The position numbers and the translations under genes are program-made. Below, piece after piece: positions 8,433 to 16,674 of a stretch of 37,175 bases of DNA. The DNA comes from Deltaproteobacteria bacterium. Its GTDB lineage: Bacteria; Desulfobacterota; Desulfomonilia; Desulfomonilales; Desulfomonilaceae. The DNA lies in contig VGSG01000037.1 of the NCBI GenBank assembly GCA_016875095.1, forward strand, positions 1 through 37,175, read 5' to 3'. How positions within the stretch are numbered: position 1 is the first letter of the stretch; each line of letters begins with the position of its first letter. Under the pieces are notes generated by a model. That model was given only the letters and a program-made list of their open reading frames with translations. It was not told where the DNA came from and made no database searches.

Positions 8433-8462
8433 GCCCCGATGCCCAATCGGGGCTTTTTTTTT
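8433..8462 (+). terminator. Rho-independent terminator
   Basis: A perfect 8-bp stem (8433-8440 with 8446-8453, loop GCCCA) is followed by nine T residues. It lies 285 bp after the XRE-cupin gene and would end transcripts of the acyl-CoA dehydrogenase-regulator pair. Confidence 0.85.
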
Positions 8463-8675
8463 GCAGGCCCGCCTGATAAACTTGGTCCCTTCCGGAACTA
8501 CGCGTTCCTCGTCATTGTGTTCCCATGAAAGTTTCCGTCATGAAGCGCCCCGGGTTGGTCCTACGTATGGGGAGCTTCTTCGCTGTGGAAGGTTCCCTAC
8601 GGCATTCAGCGAGGGTAGGGCGATCCTGATGGGCCCGACCCATGAACAGAAATAAAGAAATTCTTAGGAGGTATC

Positions 8676-9428
8676 ATGAAACTGGCCGGCAGAGCGGCTG
8701 TGGTAACGGGAAGCAGTCGTGGGGTCGGGCGCACGGTAGCGCTGGCCTTTGCGCAAGAAGGCGCGGATGTGCTGGTGAATTACACAGCCGGGGAAGGCCC
8801 CGCGCTTGAAGTGGTCGATCAGATCCGGGCAATGGGCCGGAAATCGCTGGCAGTGCGAGCCGACGTGGCATCCCGATCGGACGTGGAAAAGATGATGCGG
8901 GCCGCGAAGGAATGCTTCGGCCGGCTGGACATTCTGGTGAATAACGCCGGATTCACCAGGCCCGCTATGCTGCACAAGATGTCTGAAGAGGAGTGGGACG
9001 CGGTGGTGAACGCGCACCTGAAAGGCCCCTTTCTCTGCGTTCAGGCGGCATTTCCCTATTTCAAGGAACAGAACTACGGGAAGGTTATCAACGTCAGTTC
9101 CGTGGCGGGACTGGTCGGCACGGTGGGTCAGGTGAACTACGCTTCGGCCAAGGGCGGCATTCTCAGCTTCACCAAGAGCGTAGCGCGCGAAATGGCCCGG
9201 TACAATGTCTGCGCCAACGTGATTTCTCTGGGGATCGTCGAGACGGACATGACCGAGAAGATCCGGTCCGACGAGAAGCTCAGGGAGATTTATATGAATC
9301 GTATCCTGCTCAAGCGATTCGCCAAATCCGATGATATAGGGCCCGCGTTCGTCTTTTTCGCCTCGCCCGAATCGGACTACGTCACGGGCCAAGTCCTGTG
9401 CGTGGATGGCGGATACGGCATGATCTAG
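8676..9428 (+). CDS. Short-chain dehydrogenase/reductase, FabG-like
   Basis: This 250-residue classical SDR resembles 3-oxoacyl-ACP reductase and 3-hydroxyacyl-CoA dehydrogenase homologues, reducing or oxidising a 3-oxo/3-hydroxy acyl thioester with NAD(P). Visible motifs are T-G-S-S-R-G-V-G (11-18) for the cofactor, N-N-A-G (89-92), and the catalytic S142, Y155 and K159. The start follows a strong TAGGAGGT at 5 bp. One oddity is that the usual P-G after the active site is L-G here (residues 185-186, in N-V-I-S-L-G), still followed by E-T-D-M. It stands alone after a long leader. Given the acyl-CoA dehydrogenase upstream, a beta-oxidation-type role is plausible but not shown. Confidence 0.88.
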   Translation: MKLAGRAAVVTGSSRGVGRTVALAFAQEGADVLVNYTAGEGPALEVVDQIRAMGRKSLAVRADVASRSDVEKMMRAAKECFGRLDILVNNAGFTRPAMLHKMSEEEWDAVVNAHLKGPFLCVQAAFPYFKEQNYGKVINVSSVAGLVGTVGQVNYASAKGGILSFTKSVAREMARYNVCANVISLGIVETDMTEKIRSDEKLREIYMNRILLKRFAKSDDIGPAFVFFASPESDYVTGQVLCVDGGYGMI

Positions 9429-9459
9429 CCCTATTGCAGTCATCCGGTTATCCGGGGAC

Positions 9460-9538
9460 AAATCCCCTCCGCCCCTCTTCCGGAAAGGGAGGCGCCTAAC
9501 GCGTTTCCCCTTTTCCAAGGGGGGCGCCGGGGGATTTT
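9460..9538. repeat. Inverted-repeat element, AAATCC(Y)CCC family
   Basis: This is a second copy of the element seen at 3736-3816. The tips are AAATCCCCTCC and GGGGGATTT in inverted orientation, with internal GGAGGCGCC and GGGGCGCC blocks. It sits directly after the FabG-like gene and could act as a transcript-stabilising or terminating structure. Confidence 0.65.
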
Positions 9539-9626
9539 CAAAGCGATAAATCCCGGCGAGCGCCGGTCAAGTTTTTTTTCGCTCCCGGATGACTGTAAGG
9601 CATACGGCGGAGCGCGAAAAAAAACG

Positions 9627-9889
9627 TTGACTTGCCTGCGGCCATTTGATAGAGAATTCGTACTAAGCAACGTGGATCGTAGATTGGTTTGAGAGATTCG
9701 GGTAGTCCCGGGAGGGACTCCCTGAAGAAGCGGTGTCTTGGGGAGCGGTTGGACCGAGGAAGACCCAGCCGGACTTTGAGAGACGCTGTTGGCTAGGGAG
9801 TCAGGCAAAAAATAGCTTGACATTTCGCAGGTGATTTGTTACCAAAGAATACATTCCGGACTATATGGTTGTTTTCCGGGAATGTTTTT
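9627..9889 (+). ncRNA. Candidate structured RNA or leader with attenuator-like end
   Basis: A possible promoter is TTGACT (9627-9632) with TAGAGA (9650-9655) at 17 bp. The following RNA can form hairpin A, 9700-9709 with 9714-9722 (GGGA loop, one bulge). Alternatively it can form an 8-bp long-range stem of 9716-9723 (GACTCCCT) with 9795-9802 (AGGGAGTC). The two are mutually exclusive. Inside the long-range stem are a hairpin at 9735-9764 and a 4-bp stem at 9767-9770/9791-9794, giving a three-way junction. A stem at 9851-9859/9876-9885 followed by five T residues looks like a weak terminator. I recognise no known RNA family. It may be a small RNA or a regulatory leader of the gene at 9943. Confidence 0.35.
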
Positions 9890-9942
9890 ACGGGGCTCCC
9901 GACCACAAATCGGGAGGAACTGTTGAAAGGAGGATTGAGGGT

Positions 9943-10428
9943 ATGGTTAAACGCTTGGTTCTTTTGAGCCTTTTAGTTCTCGCGCTGTGCGGCGCCAGCA
10001 CACTGGTATCTTTTGCCGGTGGGGCTCCCGGTGGCGCTGCCTACATGCCGCCTCCGGGCCCTCCGTGTGTTGGCGGCCCAGCATCTTCAAAGTATTCCGT
10101 AGTGAGAGAGACGATTACGCCGGTTCCGGCCCAGCTCAGGAAAGTGAGAGTCGTTGCTCCTTACCTGGCGGGGATCGCGTGGCCGCGTACCCCTCTACCA
10201 TTCCTTACCAACCCGCAGGCTTGGCCCACTCCCGTCGCTCCTGGTCGCTATGAGTGGCTGGTTCCTGTGACAGGCATCGAGAAAGAGCACTTCTGGAAGC
10301 TCGCTGGTCCCTGCTGCAAGACCGTGGACGTGCCGCGCTGCGTGTACGTGAAGGCGAACTATGTGAAGCCCAAGTGCGGGCCTATGCCCTGTCCGCCTCC
10401 GCCCATGCCGATGAAGGTGAAGAAGTAA
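9943..10428 (+). CDS. Exported Pro/Cys-rich protein, unknown function
   Basis: This 161-residue protein starts with a clear Sec signal peptide (M-V-K-R, a Leu-rich core, then A-G-G near residue 26). The mature part is rich in Pro and Gly, has six Cys (as P-P-C-V-G, P-C-C-K, R-C-V and K-C-x3-P-C) and ends in a Pro-rich, Lys-rich tail. The ATG at 9943 has GAAAGGAGGA before it. A longer in-frame start at 9865 would put the signal sequence inside the protein, so I reject it. It is paired with the similar gene at 10497: the two share the ribosome-binding sequence almost exactly and the C-V-G motif. I recognise no family. Periplasmic or surface location and disulphide bonding are inference. Confidence 0.7.
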   Translation: MVKRLVLLSLLVLALCGASTLVSFAGGAPGGAAYMPPPGPPCVGGPASSKYSVVRETITPVPAQLRKVRVVAPYLAGIAWPRTPLPFLTNPQAWPTPVAPGRYEWLVPVTGIEKEHFWKLAGPCCKTVDVPRCVYVKANYVKPKCGPMPCPPPPMPMKVKK

Positions 10429-10496
10429 GGGCTGTGTGAGAAAAACCAGTTTAGAGAACTACGATATAATGATTTTTGCGAAAGGAGGATGAGGGT

Positions 10497-10853
10497 ATGG
10501 TCAAGAAGCTAGCAATTCTCGGATTCATCCTGGTCGCCGTGGCTGCGGCGGGCATGGTATGGGCCGGGACTGAGACGGGGACGGTAGCCGCTCCCCAACC
10601 GACGGTTATGCCGGCCTCTGCTCCAGCGTGTGTTGGCGTGGCTTGTCCGCCGATGAAGATGGTTTCACCCAAAGTGAAAGCCAAACCCAAGCAGATGACC
10701 ACCAGCATTCAAGTGAATATGCAGTTTCCTCAGCCGCAGATGCCGCCGTGTGTCGGGCCGATGTGTGGACCGCCCCCCATTCCTGTTGCGGTTCCCATGT
10801 GGAAGTTCATCGTTCCTTGGCCGCCGTTTGTGTATTATCTGCCGGTTGAGTAA
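10497..10853 (+). CDS. Exported Pro/Cys-rich protein with two CVGxxC motifs
   Basis: This 118-residue protein has a signal peptide (M-V-K-K, hydrophobic core, W-A-G near residue 22). The mature part is about one-fifth Pro and carries its four Cys as two C-V-G-x-x-C units (near residues 43-48 and 83-88). Met is also frequent, often as P-M or M-x-P, which might suit metal or copper contact, but this is only a suggestion. The start context GAAAGGAGGATGAGGGT then ATG is nearly identical to that of the gene at 9943, so the two are probably diverged duplicates. A perfect TATAAT lies at 10465-10470 without a good -35 box. The strong terminator at 10878-10906 closes the unit. I recognise no family. 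Confidence 0.68.
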   Translation: MVKKLAILGFILVAVAAAGMVWAGTETGTVAAPQPTVMPASAPACVGVACPPMKMVSPKVKAKPKQMTTSIQVNMQFPQPQMPPCVGPMCGPPPIPVAVPMWKFIVPWPPFVYYLPVE

Positions 10854-10869
10854 CAACGCATAGTTACTC
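10848..10869. repeat. Perfect 7-bp inverted repeat over a stop codon
   Basis: GAGTAAC (10848-10854) and GTTACTC (10863-10869) are perfect inverted repeats with an 8-nt loop. They overlap the TAA of the preceding gene and lie just before the terminator. It may be part of a double-hairpin 3' end or a binding site for a dimeric regulator of hisA. Confidence 0.4.
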
Positions 10870-10877
10870 TGATAGGG

Positions 10878-10906
10878 AAAAAAAGCCCCCGAGAGGGGGC
10901 TTTTTT
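10878..10906. terminator. Bidirectional Rho-independent terminator
   Basis: Seven A residues, a perfect GCCCCC/GGGGGC stem (10885-10890 with 10895-10900), a GAGA tetraloop and six T residues form a textbook terminator usable in both directions. It ends the exported-peptide transcript only 21 bp before the hisA start. Confidence 0.9.
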
Positions 10907-10927
10907 ATTCAGAATGGGACACTTGCC

Positions 10928-11665
10928 GTGATCCTTATCCCCGCCATAGATATTAAAGATGGGAAATGCGTCCGTCTCAGACAGGGAAAGATGGATTCTT
11001 CCACCATTTTCAGCGACGCCCCCCCCGAACAGGCAAAAAAGTGGGAGGCGCTCGGCGCGGCGCGCATTCATGTGGTGGACTTGGATGGCTCGGTGGGGGG
11101 GACGCCGGTGAACTTGGAGTTGGTGGGCAAGATCGCGGCTTCGGTGCGGATTCCCGTTCAGTTGGGGGGCGGGGTGAGGGATAGAGCCACCGCGGCCATG
11201 TGCCTGGACATGGGTGTGGACAGGCTCATTCTGGGCACTATGGCGGCCAAGGAGCCGGAGAGAGCGCTGGAGTTGCTCTCGGAATTCCCTGGACGGATCG
11301 CCATCGGCATCGACGCGCGCCGCGGTTGGGTAGCGGTCCAGGGGTGGACCGAATCCACCAGTATGAGAGCATCGGAATTGGCTGCTCAGTACGACGGGCG
11401 CCATCCTGCGGCCTTTATCTACACCGACATAGAACGGGACGGTATGATGCAGGGCCCGAACATCGCAGCCACACGCGAATTCGCTGAGAGCGTCTCCACG
11501 CCGGTGATCCTTTCCGGAGGCGTCTCTGCCCTTGAAGACGTGCGCAATGCCCTGACCCTTGAACAGTTCGGGATCGTGGGCATTATCATCGGCAGAGCCC
11601 TGTACGACGGGAAGATCGACCTCAGAGAAGCCATCGCGCTGGCGGAAAAACGAGATGCTCGCTAA
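10928..11665 (+). CDS. hisA: ProFAR isomerase, histidine biosynthesis
   Basis: This 245-residue (beta/alpha)8 enzyme converts ProFAR to PRFAR, the fourth step of histidine synthesis. Catalytic D8 lies in A-I-D-I and D129 in G-I-D-A, and the Y-T-D-I segment at 165-168 carries the family Thr. The phosphate-binding G-G-G-V (80-83) and I-L-G-T (101-104) loops are present. The start is a GTG at 10928 with only a weak GGGAC before it. Because a strong terminator ends 21 bp upstream, hisA must either be served by read-through or by a promoter overlapping the end of the previous gene. hisF overlaps its end by 11 bp, so the two are translationally coupled. Confidence 0.96.
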   Translation: MILIPAIDIKDGKCVRLRQGKMDSSTIFSDAPPEQAKKWEALGAARIHVVDLDGSVGGTPVNLELVGKIAASVRIPVQLGGGVRDRATAAMCLDMGVDRLILGTMAAKEPERALELLSEFPGRIAIGIDARRGWVAVQGWTESTSMRASELAAQYDGRHPAAFIYTDIERDGMMQGPNIAATREFAESVSTPVILSGGVSALEDVRNALTLEQFGIVGIIIGRALYDGKIDLREAIALAEKRDAR

Positions 11666-12428
11666 GAGAATTATACCCTGCCTGGACGTGAAGGACGGCA
11701 GGGTCGTCAAGGGCGTCCACTTCGTGAACTTCCGCGACGCGGGGGACCCAGTGGAAAACGCCCGCTTCTATGACGAAGAAGGAGCCGACGAACTGGTCTT
11801 CCTGGACATCACCGCGTCCCACGAGCGACGCAAGATCATCTTGGACGTGGTGAGACGCGCCGCTGAAGAGGTTTTCATGCCTCTCACCGTAGGCGGGGGG
11901 GTCCGAACGACCGGGGATATTCGAGAGTTGCTCATTGCCGGCGCGGACAAGGTTTCTCTCAACACCGCCGCGGCGCAGAACCCGGAGATCCTGCGGGAGG
12001 CCTCGCTCAAGTTCGGGAGTCAGTGCATTGTGGCTGCCATTGACGCCAAGCGCACCGGCAAAACGCGGTCGGGGTACGAAATCTCAATCCATGGTGGCCG
12101 CACCATGACGGGCGTGGACCTTTTGGAATGGGCGCGAAAGGTGGAAGAGCTTGGGGCCGGGGAAATCCTCCTCACCAGCATGGATGCGGACGGCGCCAAG
12201 GACGGATACGACATTCCCATGACCAAGGCTGTCACGGATCTGGTGGGTATTCCCGTGATTGCGTCCGGCGGCGCGGGTAAGGCTGAGCACCTGAGAGACG
12301 CGGTGGTTCAAGCGAACGCGGATGCGGTCCTGGCTGCTTCAATCTTCCATTATCGGGAGATATCTATCCCGGAACTCAAGAAATACCTCCTTGCCGAAGG
12401 GATTCCCGTGCGAATGGTCGGTAATTGA
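11655..12428 (+). CDS. hisF: Imidazole glycerol phosphate synthase, cyclase subunit
   Basis: This 257-residue (beta/alpha)8 enzyme joins PRFAR and ammonia to give IGP and AICAR, working with the HisH glutaminase. Catalytic D11 and D130 are at the standard numbers. The phosphate loops G-G-G-V (80-83) and S-G-G-A (225-228) are present. The ATG at 11655 overlaps the end of hisA by 11 bp; an earlier in-frame start would run deep into hisA. HisH is not in the window, so the histidine genes are split here. mutS2 follows after 27 bp and is probably on the same transcript. Confidence 0.96.
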   Translation: MLAKRIIPCLDVKDGRVVKGVHFVNFRDAGDPVENARFYDEEGADELVFLDITASHERRKIILDVVRRAAEEVFMPLTVGGGVRTTGDIRELLIAGADKVSLNTAAAQNPEILREASLKFGSQCIVAAIDAKRTGKTRSGYEISIHGGRTMTGVDLLEWARKVEELGAGEILLTSMDADGAKDGYDIPMTKAVTDLVGIPVIASGGAGKAEHLRDAVVQANADAVLAASIFHYREISIPELKKYLLAEGIPVRMVGN

Positions 12429-12455
12429 TTCAAGAGGCTCGACCGTTTCTTGCAG

Positions 12456-14831
12456 ATGACGAAATCCGAAACTCAGTTCAGGATTGAAGAATTCCGCGAG
12501 GATATCGTGGGAGAGAGCCTTGTGGCTCTGGAACTTCCCGGGGTTCTGGAGGAAGCGGCTCAGTACGCGGCGTCCGCGGCCGGCCGTGCAGCGGTCCTTG
12601 AGTCCGAACCCGCGGCCGATCTCGCAGTCGTTCGCGCACAACTCGCGCTGGTGGGCGAACTCAAAGAGATCGTGGGATTGCACGGTTCTATGGGCATGGC
12701 AGGACTCCTACCGATGGAAGGTATTCTCGCCACCGTGGCTAATCCCGCCACGATCCTCGATGTGGAAGAAATCCTTGCGGTGCGGGATCTTCTGGCGCTC
12801 TCGCACTTAACGATGGACCGACTGGATGCGCTCGACGAGCGGTACGCGCAGGTTCGGGAGCTTGGCGCGCGGCTGATCGCTCTACACACGCTGGAGCGCA
12901 GAATAAATGAGGTCTTCGACGACCACGGTCTGGTGCGGGAAACCGCCAGCCCTCAGCTTATGGCGATCCGTGACAGGCTCAGAAAGCTTCGCCGCAACGT
13001 GCAAAAGATCCTTGACGATGTGGTCGGGAATCAGGATCTGGCTCACGTGGTCCAGGAGGATTATGTCACCCTGCGCAACGATCGGTACGTGATTCTGCTT
13101 CGCCCGGAATTCAAGGGATACCTCGACGGCATCGTTCACGACCATTCCAGGAGCGGAGCTTCGGTGTACGTGGAGCCCCTCCGAGTGGTGGAAATGAACA
13201 ATCAGGTGGCCTCGCTCCTGGATGAAGAGAGAGAGGAGATTCGCAGGATCTTCAAGGAACTTACGGGGGAGATCCGCATCGTCTGGGAAGAGCTCTCCGA
13301 GAACTATCACCTTCTCTCTCGGCTGGACGCGTTTCAGGCGCGCGCCCTGTATGCCGCTGCAACTGATTCGGTAGCGCCTGAACTGATTGAGGAAGGCTTC
13401 AGGATCTTGGATGCGCGCCATCCTCTACTGCTGGCGGATGCGGAGACCAAGGTGGTTCCTATGGACGTGATCCAGGAGCCCGGCACGTCAGTCACCGTGA
13501 TCAGCGGCGCGAATATGGGCGGTAAGACCGTGGCCCTAAAGATAGCCGGTCTCTTCCCTCTCATGGTTCGCTGCGGAATGATGCTCCCCGCGCGAGAAGG
13601 CGTCAGGCTTCAACCTTTTACGCGCGTCATGGCTGATATTGGGGACGAGCAGGATATACGCAGCCGCGTCTCGTCGTTCTCCGGGCACATGAGCCGTATT
13701 GGAGCGATCCTTTCCACAGCTTCGAAAGGTGATCTCGCGCTCCTGGACGAGCTGGGGAGCGCGACGGACCCCGAGGAGGGGTCTGCCCTGGCAATGGCCA
13801 TCATGGACGAACTGATCGCCCGGGGGGCGCGGGTGGTGATTACCACGCACCTCACGCATTTGAAGGCTTATGCGCTGGGACGGCCGGAAGTCGAGAACGT
13901 GAGCGTTGAGTTTCATCCACAAACCATGCAGCCAACCTTCCGGCTTCTTTACAATGTTCCCGGAGAGTCCCACGCAATCGAGACCGCCCAACGGATAGGG
14001 GTCCCGGAGCACGTGATCGCTGCGGCTCGATCGTACGCGGACAAGGCTGCTGGAGGCAGCTCCAAGCTGATCGAGCGTCTCCGGAATGAAATCGCGGCTG
14101 TGGAGCGCGGCAGGAAGGCTCTCGAAGAAGAGCGCGAGACGCTGGCACACGAGTTGGAAGACTTCCAGACCACAAGGGAAGCGATGCTGGAAGGGTTTCG
14201 CAGAGAGGCCCGTGAAGCCGTAAGGACTGCCGAGCGTCGTATTACGGAACTCCAGAAAGCCTTGAGGAACTCCCGGGACAAGGAACGCCTCCGTGTTCGG
14301 GAAAGTATGGCGCAGATCAAGACGGACCTTGAGCAGCGACTGGGCGTGCCGCTGGAGAAGCGACTCCCGGAACTCAGTGTGGGGACAAGGGTCCGTCTTG
14401 GCCGTTTGGGAAAGGATGGGATCGTTTCCGAGATTCTGGAAAAAGGCCAAGCCGAGGTTGCGGTGGGCAAGATGAAGGTCCGGGCCGCGGTAGAAGACCT
14501 GGAGATCCTCGAGCCGCGCGTCCCGACGAAAAAAAACTCTTTGAAAATGGAGCAGATTAGGGTAGATATCCCCCTTGCCACACCGCGGGGGGAGGTGAAC
14601 GTGGTGGGCCTCCGCGTTGACGACGCGCTCCCCGTAGTGGACAAGGCGCTCGATGATGCAGTACTGGGCGGCCTATCTTCAGTGCGCGTGATTCACGGGA
14701 AGGGCACGGGCCGTCTCAAGCAGGCGATTCGCGATTATCTTTCTCAGCATGCTTTGGTTAAAGGCATTCGTGGCGGAGATATGCGACGGGGTGGAGAAGG
14801 CGTCACCATCGTGGATCTGGACACGGAGTGA
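12456..14831 (+). CDS. mutS2: Endonuclease MutS2
   Basis: This 791-residue protein is a MutS-family ATPase with a C-terminal Smr nuclease domain. MutS2 proteins bind branched DNA and limit recombination, and in some bacteria split collided ribosomes; they do not do mismatch repair. Walker A (S-G-A-N-M-G-G-K-T) lies near residue 350 and Walker B (L-L-D-E-L-G-S-A-T-D-P) near 428. A long charged coiled coil spans about 540-630, followed by a KOW-like beta segment. The Smr domain with H-G-K-G-T-G lies near residue 746. The MutS mismatch domain is absent, as usual. An alternative TTG start two codons earlier is possible. Its length is normal. Confidence 0.95.
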   Translation: MTKSETQFRIEEFREDIVGESLVALELPGVLEEAAQYAASAAGRAAVLESEPAADLAVVRAQLALVGELKEIVGLHGSMGMAGLLPMEGILATVANPATILDVEEILAVRDLLALSHLTMDRLDALDERYAQVRELGARLIALHTLERRINEVFDDHGLVRETASPQLMAIRDRLRKLRRNVQKILDDVVGNQDLAHVVQEDYVTLRNDRYVILLRPEFKGYLDGIVHDHSRSGASVYVEPLRVVEMNNQVASLLDEEREEIRRIFKELTGEIRIVWEELSENYHLLSRLDAFQARALYAAATDSVAPELIEEGFRILDARHPLLLADAETKVVPMDVIQEPGTSVTVISGANMGGKTVALKIAGLFPLMVRCGMMLPAREGVRLQPFTRVMADIGDEQDIRSRVSSFSGHMSRIGAILSTASKGDLALLDELGSATDPEEGSALAMAIMDELIARGARVVITTHLTHLKAYALGRPEVENVSVEFHPQTMQPTFRLLYNVPGESHAIETAQRIGVPEHVIAAARSYADKAAGGSSKLIERLRNEIAAVERGRKALEEERETLAHELEDFQTTREAMLEGFRREAREAVRTAERRITELQKALRNSRDKERLRVRESMAQIKTDLEQRLGVPLEKRLPELSVGTRVRLGRLGKDGIVSEILEKGQAEVAVGKMKVRAAVEDLEILEPRVPTKKNSLKMEQIRVDIPLATPRGEVNVVGLRVDDALPVVDKALDDAVLGGLSSVRVIHGKGTGRLKQAIRDYLSQHALVKGIRGGDMRRGGEGVTIVDLDTE

Positions 14832-14913
14832 TCCGGACAGATTTATTCTTCACCACCCGCAGAACGTATTGGCTGCCCGAAAGTTCATGCAGGATCTGAT
14901 CTAGAGGAGTCGA

Positions 14914-16674
14914 ATGCGAATCCCCGACTCGAAGGTGGCTGAAGTTGCCGCCGCCGCCGATATCGTGGAGGTAATCTCCGATTACGTCGAGCTGAAGAGG
15001 GCGGGAAAGGACTACCGCGGACTTTGTCCTTTTCATGGGGACAAAGACCCGTCCTTTTATGTCTCGCCTCAGAAGGAGATCTTCCACTGCTTCGGCTGCG
15101 CGGCGGGTGGCAGCGTCTTCAGCTTTCTGATGAAGATAGAGAACATCACCTTTGTGGAGGCTGTTCGCAGGATTGCCGCCCGCTACGGAGCGCCCTTTGA
15201 ATTCGAGCAGGTCGATCGCAAGAAAGATGACCAGAAGGAGAGGATTACCAGAGCGCTCAATGTGGCCCACCGTTTCTTTCGGGACAGACTGACCGCGGAC
15301 GCGCGGGCTCAGGACTATTTGGTCGCGCGAGGCGTCTCTGCGGATTGGGCCCAGCGCTTGGGGCTCGGTTTTGCCCCTGACTCATGGAATGGGCTGTGCG
15401 AGCGCTTGAACGCCGCGAGCGTAGATCGAGGGGACGCGGTCGCGGCCGGCCTGGTAAGGCCCCGGGCCACCGGAGGGTATTACGACTACTTCCGTTCTCG
15501 GATCATGATACCCATCCTTGATTTGAGCGGCGGCTTGGTGGCTTTCGGAGGTCGTGTTTTTGGCGAAGGAGAGCCGAAGTACCTGAATTCCCCGGAAAGC
15601 GCGGTCTTTAGGAAAAAAGGGGTCCTCTACGGGTTGGAGTCGGCTCGTGAGGCCGTTCGTCGTGAAGGACGGCTGGTTTTGGTGGAGGGGTATTTCGACC
15701 AGATCTCTCTGAGGATCAGAGGCATGGAAAACGTGGCCGCGCCTCTCGGCACGGCCCTGGGCAGCGAACAGGTAAGGCTGGCCAAGCGGTTCTCTCAGCG
15801 CATCGTGCTGGTGTTCGACGGCGATGAGGCCGGCATCCGTGCGGTGAAGAGATCCATTCCGCTGTTCCTGGCTGAGAGCCTGGAGCCTGATTGCGTAATA
15901 CTCAGCGAGCACAAGGACCCGGACGAGGCGGTAAATAGGTTGGGCATCGACGGCTTTCGTTCGTTGCTCGACGGGGCGGTCCCGCTAATCGACGTATTCA
16001 TCGAAGATCTGGAAGCGAATTATGACTTGAAGTCGTTACACGGGAGAAACCTGGCCGTGGAAGAGTGTCTCCCTATTCTCCGTGAGATTGCTGATTCCCC
16101 GGAGAGGGATTATCTTATTGAGAGGTTTGCGTCCAGGTTTCACGTTCGAGAAGATCGTCTCCGGAAGCTCCTCACCGCCCGGAAGCCGCACCGCGTCGGG
16201 AGCGTTCCATCATCGGAGGCGGGAAGGAAGAGTCTATTCGATTTTGACCCGGCCGAACGAGATGTGGTGAGGGGCATGCTGCTCAAGGACGGATTCATGG
16301 ACGAGGTCCTTGAGAGGGGAGCGGTCAAGCACATGGAGGATCCGATTCTGCGATCCATAGCGGAACGGATGATCGCTTTCAAGGACAGAACGGAGAAGTT
16401 TGATTCCATCGCGTTTTGTCGATCCCTGGACGAGCAGGAGTTCGCGTCGGTCGTAGCGAGCTGGATGAAGCCCAGGCACGAAGAGGACGACCTCAGGCCG
16501 GAAGTCGACGGTGACCTGGCCATTTATGAGTCCCTTGACCGGTTGTGCTTGCGCGGGATTGAACGACGCAAGCAGGAAATCATGGAACGCATGAAACGGT
16601 GCATTCCGTGTGACGAAGAGTACAATAGGCTTGCACAGGAGCTGCTCACCATCGGGCGACGCCTGCGAAGATAA
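14914..16674 (+). CDS. dnaG: DNA primase
   Basis: This 586-residue enzyme makes RNA primers for replication and works with the DnaB helicase. The zinc ribbon is C38-x2-H41-x17-C59-x2-C62. The TOPRIM catalytic core has E258 in V-E-G-Y and D302/D304 in F-D-G-D-E-A-G, with the R-V-F-G-E/P-K-Y-L-N-S-P segment at about 214-227. The last 150 residues form the helical DnaB-binding region. GAGGAGT lies just before the ATG. It comes 82 bp after mutS2 and precedes rpoD, the usual primase-sigma pair of the macromolecular synthesis operon. Confidence 0.96.
   Translation: MRIPDSKVAEVAAAADIVEVISDYVELKRAGKDYRGLCPFHGDKDPSFYVSPQKEIFHCFGCAAGGSVFSFLMKIENITFVEAVRRIAARYGAPFEFEQVDRKKDDQKERITRALNVAHRFFRDRLTADARAQDYLVARGVSADWAQRLGLGFAPDSWNGLCERLNAASVDRGDAVAAGLVRPRATGGYYDYFRSRIMIPILDLSGGLVAFGGRVFGEGEPKYLNSPESAVFRKKGVLYGLESAREAVRREGRLVLVEGYFDQISLRIRGMENVAAPLGTALGSEQVRLAKRFSQRIVLVFDGDEAGIRAVKRSIPLFLAESLEPDCVILSEHKDPDEAVNRLGIDGFRSLLDGAVPLIDVFIEDLEANYDLKSLHGRNLAVEECLPILREIADSPERDYLIERFASRFHVREDRLRKLLTARKPHRVGSVPSSEAGRKSLFDFDPAERDVVRGMLLKDGFMDEVLERGAVKHMEDPILRSIAERMIAFKDRTEKFDSIAFCRSLDEQEFASVVASWMKPRHEEDDLRPEVDGDLAIYESLDRLCLRGIERRKQEIMERMKRCIPCDEEYNRLAQELLTIGRRLRR

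Larger units (their letters stand above)
8149..8675. other. Intergenic region with terminator and small antisense frame
   Basis: This 527-bp spacer contains the terminator at 8433-8462, the short minus-strand frame at 8316-8414, and several small hairpins. One of these is CCCTAC at 8595-8600 against GTAGGG at 8615-8620 in the likely leader of the next gene. No clear promoter for the dehydrogenase at 8676 is visible. Confidence 0.5.
9429..9942. other. Structured intergenic region before the exported peptides
   Basis: This 514-bp spacer holds the inverted-repeat element at 9460-9538, a possible promoter at 9627-9655, and a set of nested inverted repeats at 9700-9802. It also has a TTGACA at 9817-9822, a terminator-like hairpin at 9851-9889 and a last perfect hairpin at 9896-9916 just before the ribosome binding site. 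A long minus-strand open frame across it shows no protein-like features. Confidence 0.55.

Noticed and set aside
9440-9823. 127-codon minus-strand open frame
   Set aside because: It runs through the 9460-9538 repeat and the structured leader, has no ribosome binding site and no protein-like composition.
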